Virus record (IMG/VR): IMGVR_UViG_3300024999_000265
Coordinates: 1-33,580 of that record
Strand: one strand, 5' to 3'
Length of the DNA: 33,580 nucleotides
Source: a virus
Position 1 is the stretch's first letter. Every line of letters starts with the position of its first letter. The notes below the pieces were generated by a model. The model was not told the origin of the DNA, searched no databases, and saw only the letters and a list, made by a program, of their open reading frames with translations. Below are positions 24,114 to 31,912 of this stretch, one piece after another. The position numbers and the translations under genes are program-made.

Positions 24114-25278
24114 ATGTTAATATTACCGCAGACAGTAAAAATAAAATGTAGACCAAACAACAAAAAATATTTAGAACCAAAAGGATATAATTGGGTATAT
24201 AATGAAATAATTGAAATAGATGTTCTTGATTTAAGAGAAAATGCAAAAATTTATGTTCAAGTAATATGTGATTATTGTGGTAAAGAATTTTCTCAAACTT
24301 ATGATAAAATAATTCTTCAAAATAAAAATGGTATAATACATAAAGATTGCTGTAAAGGATGTAAAGGTAAAAAAATTAAAGAAAGTAATCTAATTAAATA
24401 TAATGTTGATAATGTCGCAAAATTACAGTCATCTAAAGATAAAATGAAACAAACTAATTTAGATAAATATGGTGTTGAACATAATTCTCAAATGGAAGAT
24501 GTTAAACAAAAAAAAGATAGGAACATCTTTATTTAATTGGGGAAAAGAATTTTATTTCCAAACTGACGATTGCAAAGAAAAGTCTAATCAATATTATAAT
24601 GATAATTTTGGTGTAAATTATCCATTTCAGGTTGAGGAAATACGTAATAAAAGTATTGAAACATGTTTAATAAAATATGGTACAGATAATCCAAGTAAAA
24701 ATGAAGAAATTAAAAATAAAATTTTACAAACTTTTCGTGATAAATTTGGTTGTGATAATCCTATGCAAGTTGAAGAAATAAAATTAAAATCTCTTGAAAA
24801 AAGCATTGCATCATTATGTAAAAATGGCAATATACCAACAAGTAAACAACAAATATACATACATAATTTATTAGGTGGTAAATTAAATTTTACTATAAAA
24901 ATATCAGCATTAGATATAGCATTTCCAGAAGAAAAATTATATATTGAATATGATGGTGGAGGACATGATTTAAGAGTTGTTTTTGGTAAAATGACACAAG
25001 AAGAATTTGATAAGAAAGAAATGAGAAGATATTATTATTTTAAAAACAAAGGTTGGAAAATGATTAGATTAATTTCTAAAAATGATTTATTACCTTTAGA
25101 TAATAAAATTATTGAAATGATTCAATATGCTAAAGACTATTTAAATTTAGGGCACTCATGGATTATTTTTGATATTGATAATAGTAAAATAATGTGTTCT
25201 GAATATGAAAAGAAATATAATTATGGTGAATTAAGACGTATTGCTAAAAAAGATATAGAAAATACATATGTAGTCTAA
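24114..25278 (+). pseudogene. Homing endonuclease split by a frameshift at an A8 tract
   Basis: The first frame (24114-24536, 140 residues) carries the N-terminal domain shared with the genes at 2323 and 18554, then DUF723-like repeats (NLDKYGVEHNSQMEDVKQK). It stops soon after eight A residues at 24508-24515. The second frame, one base on, resumes the repeats at once (KIGTSLFNWGKEF, then NFGVNYPFQVEEIRNKS, KYGTDNPSKNEEIKNK) and ends with a Vsr-like nuclease (ALDIAFPEEKLYIEYDGGGH). Removing one A restores a single 387-residue protein. It could be a true pseudogene, a sequencing error in the homopolymer, or a product made by slippage. Its promoter, leader and terminator are intact, and nuclease residues in the second part are conserved. 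Confidence 0.8.
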
Positions 25279-25297
25279 TTTGATAGACTATTTTTTT
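25271..25297 (+). terminator. Terminator of endonuclease cassette D
   Basis: TAGTCTA (25271-25277) pairs perfectly with TAGACTA (25284-25290), followed by seven T. It overlaps the stop codon of the nuclease gene, as in cassette C. Confidence 0.85.
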
Positions 25298-25384
25298 ATT
25301 TTATAAAAAATAATATTAAATACATATATTCTTTAAACAAAAAACCAAACAAAACCAAACTTTCATCACAATATCCGATCCCAC

Positions 25385-25411
25385 AAACCCTTTATTTATA
25401 AGGGTTTTTAT
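25385..25411 (+). terminator. Second terminator before the fibre gene
   Basis: AAACCCTT (25385-25392) pairs with AAGGGTTT (25400-25407), followed by TTATTTTTG. It lies about 90 nt after the cassette terminator and 80 nt before the next start. It may be the old terminator of the tail tube unit, displaced by insertion of the cassette. The 25300-25490 interval also holds A/C-rich runs but no clear promoter. Confidence 0.75.
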
Positions 25412-25490
25412 TTTTGTTAAATTATAATTTTTAATCAAAAAATTAACAATTAACAATAAACCAAAAACAAAAAAGAAGGTGAACATCAAA

Positions 25491-27593
25491 ATGTCAATAA
25501 AAAACACAGGTCAATTTCCTCATACTCAACACTACTATCCTGAAACAGTACAAGACCTTCCTACCGTCAGTGATATCGGGGATAAGGCATTCTTATTCGT
25601 CGATGGAGTAAAAACACCATACATATTCTCATATACAGGTTGGATACCTGATACTCCCCTCCCCGTCTCTCTAGCAGATGATCAACTAAACATATCACTA
25701 AACGCAGAACAAATTAATCTAAATACTGACGGACTTGAAACTTTATTAACTAATATTAACACGGTATCTGGAATTAAAAAAATTGTTGACCCATTGCCTA
25801 TTGGTGATAATAATATAGGAAATGTCGATGTATTAACTTCCGCATTACCTAATGGAGCATCTACTTCTGCTAAACAAGATACAATTATATCTCATGTAGA
25901 TGGTGTAGAAACTTCATTAACTAACATTATAACTAATGGTGTATCAGTAAATAATACTCCAAATGTAAGTGTGACATCAACAGTTAATCCTAGTAATTTA
26001 GACATTGCCCTCTCTACTCATAAAAATGATATTTTAGGTTCTAGTAGCAAAACATTAACTGATTTATTTAATGATTTAGAGACAATTAAAAATATTGATT
26101 TTGGTTTAGGTGGAAATAAAACATTAGCAAATATAGTTACTGCTTTATCAAATGTAAGTGTAATATCAAATGCTAATCCTCCTAATTTAGATATTCAATT
26201 ATCAGCATTAAGAGATGCATTAACAAAAACAGGTGAAAATAGTAGTACATTAGAAGATATTAATACAACTATTTCAACTTTACAATCAGCACTAACCACA
26301 ACAAAGAAAATTGATGATTTATATACAATATTAAATACTATATATGCAAATAAAACTTTATCTGATGTGAATACATCAATTGTTAATTTAGAGGGTTCTG
26401 GCAATAAGACATTAACAGATATTGTTACTCAATTAACTACAATGGCTAATACTAAAACTCTTGCTGATATAGTAACCGCATTATCTTCTGTCACTATATT
26501 CAGTTCTGCATTACCAACTGGAGCATCTACTTCTGCTAAACAGGACACTATAATCACTCATGTAGATGGAATAGAAACAAAATTAGATACTACTAATACT
26601 AATCTATCTGATATAAAAACTTTAACAGGTGAAGTATCTGCTACTCCAACAGCAAATACAGAATTAGGTAGATTAAAATCTATCGAAGATAAATTAGATA
26701 GTTTATCTACAATTGTTACTAATATAAAAACTACTGATGGTATAAAGAAAATTACTGATAATATTACAATTAATACTATTCCAGCAGGAGATAACAATAT
26801 AGGAAATGTTGATATTATTACTTTACCTACTTTACCTCCTGGAATAAATAATATTGGTGATGTAGATGTAGTTTCGTCTGTTTTACCTACTGGTGCATCA
26901 ACAGAAGCAACATTAGCATTAATTTTAGCAAAACTAATATCTAGCCCTTCTACAGAAGCAAAACAAGATACTATGATAGGACATGTAGACGGAATTGAGA
27001 CTTCTTTAACTACTTTATTAGCAAAAGATTTTGCTACTCAAACTACACTTGCATCAATTCTAGCAAAAATAATTACTTCTCCAGCAACAGAAGCAAAACA
27101 AGATACTCTTATAGCAAAGGATTTTGCAACACAAACAACCTTAGCATCAATTCTAAATAAAATTATAGAATCACCAGCAACAGAGGCAAAGTTAGAAGCT
27201 GTTCGTGCTTTGTTAGCAGGTACATTAAATACACAAATAGTCAATAGAAATACAAATATAACAGCAACATTCCAAAATGCTTCAGGTTATTTTCTCACTA
27301 ATGAAATAAATTTAACAGGATTCCAAATGTTTGCATTAGATATTCCTTCTACTTGGACAACTGCAAATATAACTTTTCAAGGCGCACCTACCTCAGGTGG
27401 AACATATAAAGATATAATTGATGATTCTGGATTAGAAGTTACTGTAGTAGTTATAGCAAATAAAATGATTTCTTTAGATGTTAATGCTTTAAAATTATCT
27501 CCATTTCAATATATTAAAATTAGAAGTGGAACAAGTGGCACTCCTGTAGACCAAACTTCCGCTAAAGTTATTAATATTATTGGTAAGGTTTAG
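25491..27593 (+). CDS. Long repetitive fibre-like virion protein
   Basis: The protein has 700 residues from the ATG at 25491, with GAAGGTG upstream; a GTG at 25479 overlaps that site. A short head domain (about 1-60: PHTQHYYPETVQDLPTVSD, FSYTGWIPDT) is followed by some 500 residues of loose repeats. Units include GASTSAKQDTIISHVDGVET, ATEAKQDTLIAKDFATQTTL and GDNNIGNVDV, recurring several times. Such Ser/Thr/Asn-rich helical-beta repeats form trimeric shafts. The last 110 residues (ITATFQNASGYFLTNEINLT, then FQYIKIRSGTSGT) look like a globular beta-sandwich tip. It is probably a tail or neck fibre. It is followed by the adhesin gene 12 nt on. Confidence 0.65.
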   Translation: MSIKNTGQFPHTQHYYPETVQDLPTVSDIGDKAFLFVDGVKTPYIFSYTGWIPDTPLPVSLADDQLNISLNAEQINLNTDGLETLLTNINTVSGIKKIVDPLPIGDNNIGNVDVLTSALPNGASTSAKQDTIISHVDGVETSLTNIITNGVSVNNTPNVSVTSTVNPSNLDIALSTHKNDILGSSSKTLTDLFNDLETIKNIDFGLGGNKTLANIVTALSNVSVISNANPPNLDIQLSALRDALTKTGENSSTLEDINTTISTLQSALTTTKKIDDLYTILNTIYANKTLSDVNTSIVNLEGSGNKTLTDIVTQLTTMANTKTLADIVTALSSVTIFSSALPTGASTSAKQDTIITHVDGIETKLDTTNTNLSDIKTLTGEVSATPTANTELGRLKSIEDKLDSLSTIVTNIKTTDGIKKITDNITINTIPAGDNNIGNVDIITLPTLPPGINNIGDVDVVSSVLPTGASTEATLALILAKLISSPSTEAKQDTMIGHVDGIETSLTTLLAKDFATQTTLASILAKIITSPATEAKQDTLIAKDFATQTTLASILNKIIESPATEAKLEAVRALLAGTLNTQIVNRNTNITATFQNASGYFLTNEINLTGFQMFALDIPSTWTTANITFQGAPTSGGTYKDIIDDSGLEVTVVVIANKMISLDVNALKLSPFQYIKIRSGTSGTPVDQTSAKVINIIGKV

Positions 27594-27604
27594 GAGGTGT
27601 TAAT

Positions 27605-29257
27605 ATGGCACTTCCTTTAAAACCAAAAAGACTTATTCAAAATGGTTTAGTTGCTCATTATGTTCCTATTAGACAGAGAAATTTGTTGAAGTGGAGTGAG
27701 GATTTTAGTAATGCTGTGTGGACTAAATCTGCTTCAGGGACAGGAGTAACACCTATAGTTACTGCAAATCATGGTATTGCACCTGACAATACTCAAACAG
27801 CAGATAGGATACAATTTAATAAAGGTGCTGGAAATACAACATCAGACTTATCAAATATGAATCAGATATTGAGTGGGATGATTAATCCTCATACGGTTAC
27901 TATTAGTATTTATTTAAAGAGTAATGATGCTAATAGTTACCAAATAGCACTTCGTGAAGGAGAAAGCACTACACTTAAAATTATAACAGTAACAACTGAA
28001 TGGCAAAGATTTTTTGTGAGTGTAAATAATTATGCATCTGTTAATGCTTCACTGCAATTAATTCTTAGAGGTACTTATGGTACAAGTAGTACCGCAGATT
28101 TATTAGTTTGGGGTGCTCAACTAGAACTCTCCCCATCCGCAACAACATATCAACGCACAACTGATTTGCAGACTTTATGGAATCAGAAGCAAGAAAATAT
28201 GAGTGTGACGAATATTGTGACAAATGGTAATTTTGCTAGTACTAGTGGGTGGAGTGCATCTACTGCATCTTTTTCCGTTATTAATAATACAGCATCAATA
28301 CTTGCTACAGCACAGTATGGACAAATATATAAAACGATACCTACAGTTATTGGTAATAAATATTATGTTAAATCAAGTATCAAAACAGCAATATCAAATA
28401 TTATACGTTTATCTGTAGGTTCTAATTATTCGTCTTTGCACACAGGGAGTAATAATTATGAAAAACTATCTATAGTTTTTACAGCTACATTATCGTCTAA
28501 TTCTATAGTTATATTTGATAACCGCTCTACTGGATGGGATACTTTTTATGTACAGCAAGTATTAGCAATAGACCTAACCTCCCTCTTCGGTGCAGGAAAC
28601 GAACCAACTGTCCAACAATGTGATGAAATATTTAGTAATTGGTTTGATGGTACGATTAGAATGAATTTGAATAGATATAATGGAATGTTGGGTAGTATGT
28701 CAGGTGCGGATGCTACAGATCCAGTATTCATAGGAGATAGTTTAAAATTTGATGGGGTAGATGATTATATTGAGATACCAAATAGTGAAGCAATTAATAT
28801 TTCAAGTTCTTTTTATATTGAATTTGTATTTAAGGCATCAATTGCCAGTGGATATTTACTTTCAAAAAATTTATCTACTGTAACAGATGTCCAGTATGGT
28901 ATTTATTGGCATGGTACAAATAAATCAGTAGTTGGAGTAGTAAACGGAGTTGCAAGAGGTGCAAGCAATAATGATTCTATTCCTGTAAATACTTGGACAC
29001 ATGTTGGATTTTACTATGACAAACAAAATATAAAATATTATATTAATGGTATATTATCAGGCACACCTTTCCCATACACAGATGCAATTATTCAATCATC
29101 AAATACTTTAAATATTGGTAGAAGAAAATCATCTGCTTATTTAACTGGAGAAATAGCACAAATTAATATATATAATCGTGCATTAACAGATGTAGAAAGA
29201 ACTATAAATTATAATTATTTAAAACAAATTATGAATATAAGGGGGATAATAATATGA
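27605..29257 (+). CDS. Adhesin/receptor-binding protein with LamG-like domain
   Basis: The protein has 550 residues behind TAGGAGG. Three beta-sandwich units are visible. Residues 25-180 (LLKWSEDFSNAVWTKS, TVSIYLKSND, TTEWQRFFVSV) resemble carbohydrate-binding modules of fibre proteins. Residues 195-345 (VTNGNFASTSGW, IDLTSLFGAGNEPTVQQCDE, WFDGT) form a second such unit. Residues 370-540 are a LamG/concanavalin-like domain (SLKFDGVDDYIEIPN, INGILSGTPFPYTD, LNIGRRKSSAYLTGEIAQIN, IYNRALTDVERT). It most likely binds host surface glycans. The stop overlaps the next gene by 4 nt. Confidence 0.78.
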   Translation: MALPLKPKRLIQNGLVAHYVPIRQRNLLKWSEDFSNAVWTKSASGTGVTPIVTANHGIAPDNTQTADRIQFNKGAGNTTSDLSNMNQILSGMINPHTVTISIYLKSNDANSYQIALREGESTTLKIITVTTEWQRFFVSVNNYASVNASLQLILRGTYGTSSTADLLVWGAQLELSPSATTYQRTTDLQTLWNQKQENMSVTNIVTNGNFASTSGWSASTASFSVINNTASILATAQYGQIYKTIPTVIGNKYYVKSSIKTAISNIIRLSVGSNYSSLHTGSNNYEKLSIVFTATLSSNSIVIFDNRSTGWDTFYVQQVLAIDLTSLFGAGNEPTVQQCDEIFSNWFDGTIRMNLNRYNGMLGSMSGADATDPVFIGDSLKFDGVDDYIEIPNSEAINISSSFYIEFVFKASIASGYLLSKNLSTVTDVQYGIYWHGTNKSVVGVVNGVARGASNNDSIPVNTWTHVGFYYDKQNIKYYINGILSGTPFPYTDAIIQSSNTLNIGRRKSSAYLTGEIAQINIYNRALTDVERTINYNYLKQIMNIRGIII

Positions 29258-29481
29258 TAGCAGTTTTTGAAAATGTAACTATTTATACAGCAATAGCAAG
29301 TTTAGGTCTCTTACCTTCAGGTGTTAATTTGGATTTACCACCTGCGAATGTAAATGAATTAGATGGTAGATGTGTTAGTGGTTATCCGTTTACAGAAGAA
29401 GATCAAGCATTTTTATTAAGTTTTGAAGGAGTATATTTAACTGATAGTATGCCTCCAGATTGGTATTATCCAGACTGTTAG
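29254..29481 (+). CDS. Small protein after adhesin gene, unknown
   Basis: The protein has 75 residues; its ATG overlaps the adhesin stop (ATGA), with GGGGG upstream, so the two are coupled. It is acidic with Pro-rich spots (LDLPPANVNELDGRC, DSMPPDWYYPDC). It could be a fibre-associated or chaperone protein. No homologue is recognised. Confidence 0.5.
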   Translation: MIAVFENVTIYTAIASLGLLPSGVNLDLPPANVNELDGRCVSGYPFTEEDQAFLLSFEGVYLTDSMPPDWYYPDC

Positions 29482-29635
29482 TAGCAAACTAACGAATGTT
29501 TGTTAGTTGGTTAATTCAGTAATATACAACTGAATAATGTAACTAAATAATTGAATATTTATACATATTATAAATATAATTTTAACTAAATCTAGTTAAT
29601 TAAATTTAAAATTACAATAACACTAAATTCTAAAC
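29482..29635 (+). other. Non-coding stretch with small hairpins after the adhesin operon
   Basis: This is the first part of a 488-nt gap without genes. AACTAAC (29487-29493) pairs with GTTAGTT (29502-29508), and TTCAGT (29515-29520) with ACTGAA (29529-29534). Neither has a following T run, so they may be processing or stability hairpins. A copy of TAAATATAATTTTAA is at 29571-29585. Otherwise only AT-rich sequence is seen. Confidence 0.4.
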
Positions 29636-29702
29636 AAAATAAGGATTGATTCATAAAGATGCATAATAAAAATGCGTTAATATGTTTCAATCCTTATTTT
29701 TT
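29636..29702 (+). terminator. Long hairpin, probable terminator of the tail unit
   Basis: A perfect 14-bp stem (29636-29649 with 29687-29700) closes a 37-nt loop and continues into a T run. The loop has a small inner stem, GCAT (29661-29664) with ATGC (29672-29675). It is followed at 29703-29722 by another hairpin (AGTTTTAT with ATAAAACT, loop TGTG). These may end the adhesin transcript and so insulate the omega RNA behind it, or they may belong to the mobile element. Confidence 0.6.
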
Positions 29703-29727
29703 AGTTTTATTGTGATAAAACTGAGAT

Positions 29728-29965
29728 TTGCTTCAAACTTTTAGTAGAAATACTATTTACATTTTGTAAACGAAGCAATAGGCTAAGTCTTAACTGACTA
29801 CGTTAGGTATAATATTACACCATAAGATGATACCCTAGTCTTATGCAACTGTATAGGCTCTGTAAACAGTTTTGGAAAGTTCGAGACAGTCAACCTAAAT
29901 TGAAGATTATATCTTAAACTATATCTAACATTGCCGAAGGGTAACAAACTCTGAAAGGAGATACG
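29728..29965 (+). ncRNA. Candidate omega RNA (HEARO) for IscB
   Basis: IscB proteins work with a structured RNA encoded just upstream of their gene, whose 5' end carries the guide. This stretch fits. A stem TTGCTTC (29728-29734) with GAAGCAA (29772-29778) holds two hairpins: TAGTA-GAAA-TACTA (29742-29755) and TTTAC-ATTTT-GTAAA (29756-29770). Further on are CATAAGA (29821-29827) with TCTTATG (29839-29845) and AACTGT (29847-29852) with ACAGTT (29866-29871). TAGGCT is repeated at 29779 and 29854. The 3' end approaches the ribosome binding site of the nuclease gene. The exact 5' end and guide are uncertain; the 15-20 nt before 29728 are the first candidate. Structure was assigned by eye. Confidence 0.7.
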
Positions 29966-29969
29966 AAAC

Positions 29970-31250
29970 TTGAGAGTATTCGTAATAAATTTAAGAGATA
30001 AACCATTAATGCCTTGTAGTAATAAAAAAGCAAGAAAATTATTAAGAGATAAAAAAGCAAAAATAGTTTATTATAATCCATTTACAATTCAATTGCTTTA
30101 TACAACTGGTGAAACAATACAAGATATAAATATTGGTATTGATACTGGTGCAAAATATATTGGAATTGCTATAACTACAAAAGATAAAGTATTAGTAAAA
30201 GGTGAAATTGAATTAAGAGATAATATATCTAAAAATATAACTTCAAGAAGTATGTTAAGAAAAAGTAGACGTGCTCGTAAGACAAGATACCGTCAAGCAC
30301 GATGGAAAAATCGTAAACGAAGAAATGGTTGGCTTCCTCCAAGTGTTCAAAGTAAATTAGATGCAACATTTATGTGGATAGATAAATTTTGTAATTTATT
30401 ACCTAATTCCAAATTAAATATTGAAGTTGGCAAGTTTGATGTACAAAAATTAATTAATCCAAATATTAAAAGTACAGAATATCAACAAGGTAAAACTTAT
30501 GGATTTTATGATGTAAGGTATTATGTATTTGCTAGAGATAATTATACTTGTCAAGTATGTAAGAAAAATAAAGATAAAATATTAAATACACATCATATTA
30601 TTTATAAATCCAAAGGTGGTACAGATAGACATAATAATTTAATAACAGTTTGTACAGATTGTCATACATCAGAAAATCATAAAAAAGGTAATATTCTTTA
30701 TAAATGGATGGAAGAGAAAAAGAAAGTTAGACAATATAAAGAACCTACTTTCATGAATATAATACGCAAAAGAATATATCAAAAATATTTAGATGCAAAT
30801 ATTGTATATGGTAGTTGGACTACACCTAAAAGAAAAGAATTAGGATTAGAAAAAACACATTATAATGATGCTATTGCTATTACTGGAATTGATATTATTA
30901 AAATAAACACTAATGATTATTTTTATTATAAACAATTTCGTAAAAAGAAGCGTTCTTTACATGAATCTATCCCAAGAAAAGGTAGAAAAAATAAAAATAT
31001 TCATGGTACAAGAAATAATAAAAATGTTAAATACAGAAATGGTTATTATCTCAATGACAAAGTTAAATATAATAATATTGATTGTTGGATATATGGTTTT
31101 GCTGGTGGAGATAAAGGTAAACAATTAGTTTTAAGGGACATTAATGGTGTAATAGTAAAAACAGAAAGAAAAATTGGTGTAACTGTAAATAGTAAAGAAG
31201 TTAAATTTATTTGTCACAATAATAATTGGCAATTTAATATATTATATTGA
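29970..31250 (+). CDS. iscB: IscB, RNA-guided RuvC/HNH endonuclease
   Basis: The protein has 426 residues from a TTG start, 9 nt after AAAGGAG. It has the full IscB layout: N-terminal PLMP domain (KPLMP at 11-15); RuvC-I with Asp58 (IGIDTGAKYIGIAI); an Arg-rich bridge helix at 93-120; RuvC-II with Glu152 (NIEVGKF); an HNH domain at 185-240 with zinc cysteines 194, 197, 228, 231, the HH pair 208-209 and Asn223; and RuvC-III HYNDAIAI with Asp300. The C-terminal 110 residues (RKKKRSLHESIPRKGRK, then a beta-rich end) match the target-adjacent-motif-binding region. All catalytic residues are present, so it should cleave both DNA strands, guided by the upstream RNA. IscB is the ancestor-type relative of Cas9. 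Here it sits in a phage late region, probably as a homing element. Confidence 0.93.
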   Translation: MRVFVINLRDKPLMPCSNKKARKLLRDKKAKIVYYNPFTIQLLYTTGETIQDINIGIDTGAKYIGIAITTKDKVLVKGEIELRDNISKNITSRSMLRKSRRARKTRYRQARWKNRKRRNGWLPPSVQSKLDATFMWIDKFCNLLPNSKLNIEVGKFDVQKLINPNIKSTEYQQGKTYGFYDVRYYVFARDNYTCQVCKKNKDKILNTHHIIYKSKGGTDRHNNLITVCTDCHTSENHKKGNILYKWMEEKKKVRQYKEPTFMNIIRKRIYQKYLDANIVYGSWTTPKRKELGLEKTHYNDAIAITGIDIIKINTNDYFYYKQFRKKKRSLHESIPRKGRKNKNIHGTRNNKNVKYRNGYYLNDKVKYNNIDCWIYGFAGGDKGKQLVLRDINGVIVKTERKIGVTVNSKEVKFICHNNNWQFNILY

Positions 31251-31280
31251 TAATTTATAATGTAAATATAATTTTAAGGA

Positions 31281-31727
31281 GTGATTAGTATCAATCAAGT
31301 TAATATAGTAATTGATAATGATGTTTTAGATAAATATCATGAATTTTATTTTCGTAAATATCCAAAACGTAAAGTTAAACCTATTGACAAACCCATCCCT
31401 CCTTCTTTGAATGCATTTATAGGTATGATTCGTATGGCACAAAGTAATTTAAAAAAGAAATATAAAGAGTTTGCAATTTGGTTAGCAGAATATTATAAAG
31501 TAAATAACCTTAACTTAGAAAATTCATGTATTACATATACATTTTATTTTAAAGATAAAAGGAGAAGAGATTATGATAATTTAGCACTTTCTCCCAAATT
31601 AATTCACGATGGATTTGTTGATGCAAAAGTTTTTGTGGATGACAATGGAGAAAGATTGAAGTTAGCATTCGCACCATTTCAGTATGATAAATTGAATCCC
31701 AGGGTAGAAATGTTACTTGAATATTAA
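31281..31727 (+). CDS. rusA: RusA-like Holliday junction resolvase
   Basis: The protein is about 145-148 residues. The core FKDKRRRDYDNL, then IHDGFVDAKVFVDDNGERL matches RusA, with the acidic residues of DYDN and VDDN as metal ligands. RusA dimers resolve four-way junctions and branched replication DNA, here probably before or during packaging. The start is unclear. The GTG at 31281 overlaps the ribosome binding site AAGGAG. The codon at the usual spacing (8 nt after GGAG, 31290) is ATC, and the next in-frame ATG is too far inside. The stretch directly before the gene follows the IscB stop by 30 nt. Confidence 0.8.
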   Translation: MISINQVNIVIDNDVLDKYHEFYFRKYPKRKVKPIDKPIPPSLNAFIGMIRMAQSNLKKKYKEFAIWLAEYYKVNNLNLENSCITYTFYFKDKRRRDYDNLALSPKLIHDGFVDAKVFVDDNGERLKLAFAPFQYDKLNPRVEMLLEY

Positions 31728-31834
31728 ATACTTTAACAAATTGTTAATATAATTTTCTATAACACTTCCCTCCTTCCACTTTATTTAGACAATATTCGTT
31801 CTATATTCACTCTTTATTTTATCATTTATCTATA

Positions 31835-31869
31835 GTATAATACTTTAGTATAAAACATATACTGTATAT
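31835..31869 (+). promoter_or_regulatory. Possible promoter/operator upstream of gene 31913
   Basis: TATAAT occurs at 31836-31841, inside the palindrome AGTATAATACT (31835-31845). A second palindrome, ATATACTGTATAT, is at 31857-31869; the centres are 23 nt apart, about two helix turns. The -35 region (TTTATT at 31813) is weak, which suits an activated or repressed promoter. This is tentative in such AT-rich DNA. Confidence 0.35.
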
Positions 31870-31912
31870 TATTTATACTTTGTTATTTATATTATATTAC
31901 AGAGGTGATAAG

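Larger units (their letters stand above)
29571..31277. repeat. 15-bp direct repeat flanking the IscB segment
   Basis: TAAATATAATTTTAA occurs at 29571-29585 and again at 31263-31277. The copies bracket the terminator, omega RNA and iscB, and the second touches the ribosome binding site of the resolvase gene. They could mark element ends or a target duplication. The repeat is very AT-rich, so chance is possible. Confidence 0.3.

Noticed and set aside
8225-25278. CRISPR array or CRISPR-linked system, given IscB and repeated zinc motifs
   Set aside because: No regularly spaced DNA repeats are present; the repeats are at protein level and differ in DNA sequence, and no cas1/cas2 is seen.
26195-27244. 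Reverse-strand open frames in the fibre gene with apparent hydrophobic segments
   Set aside because: They arise from the repeats of the forward fibre gene and have no initiation signals.
29482-31250. IS200/IS605 transposon carrying iscB
   Set aside because: No TnpA (Y1 transposase) gene lies nearby; the arrangement fits an isolated HEARO element.
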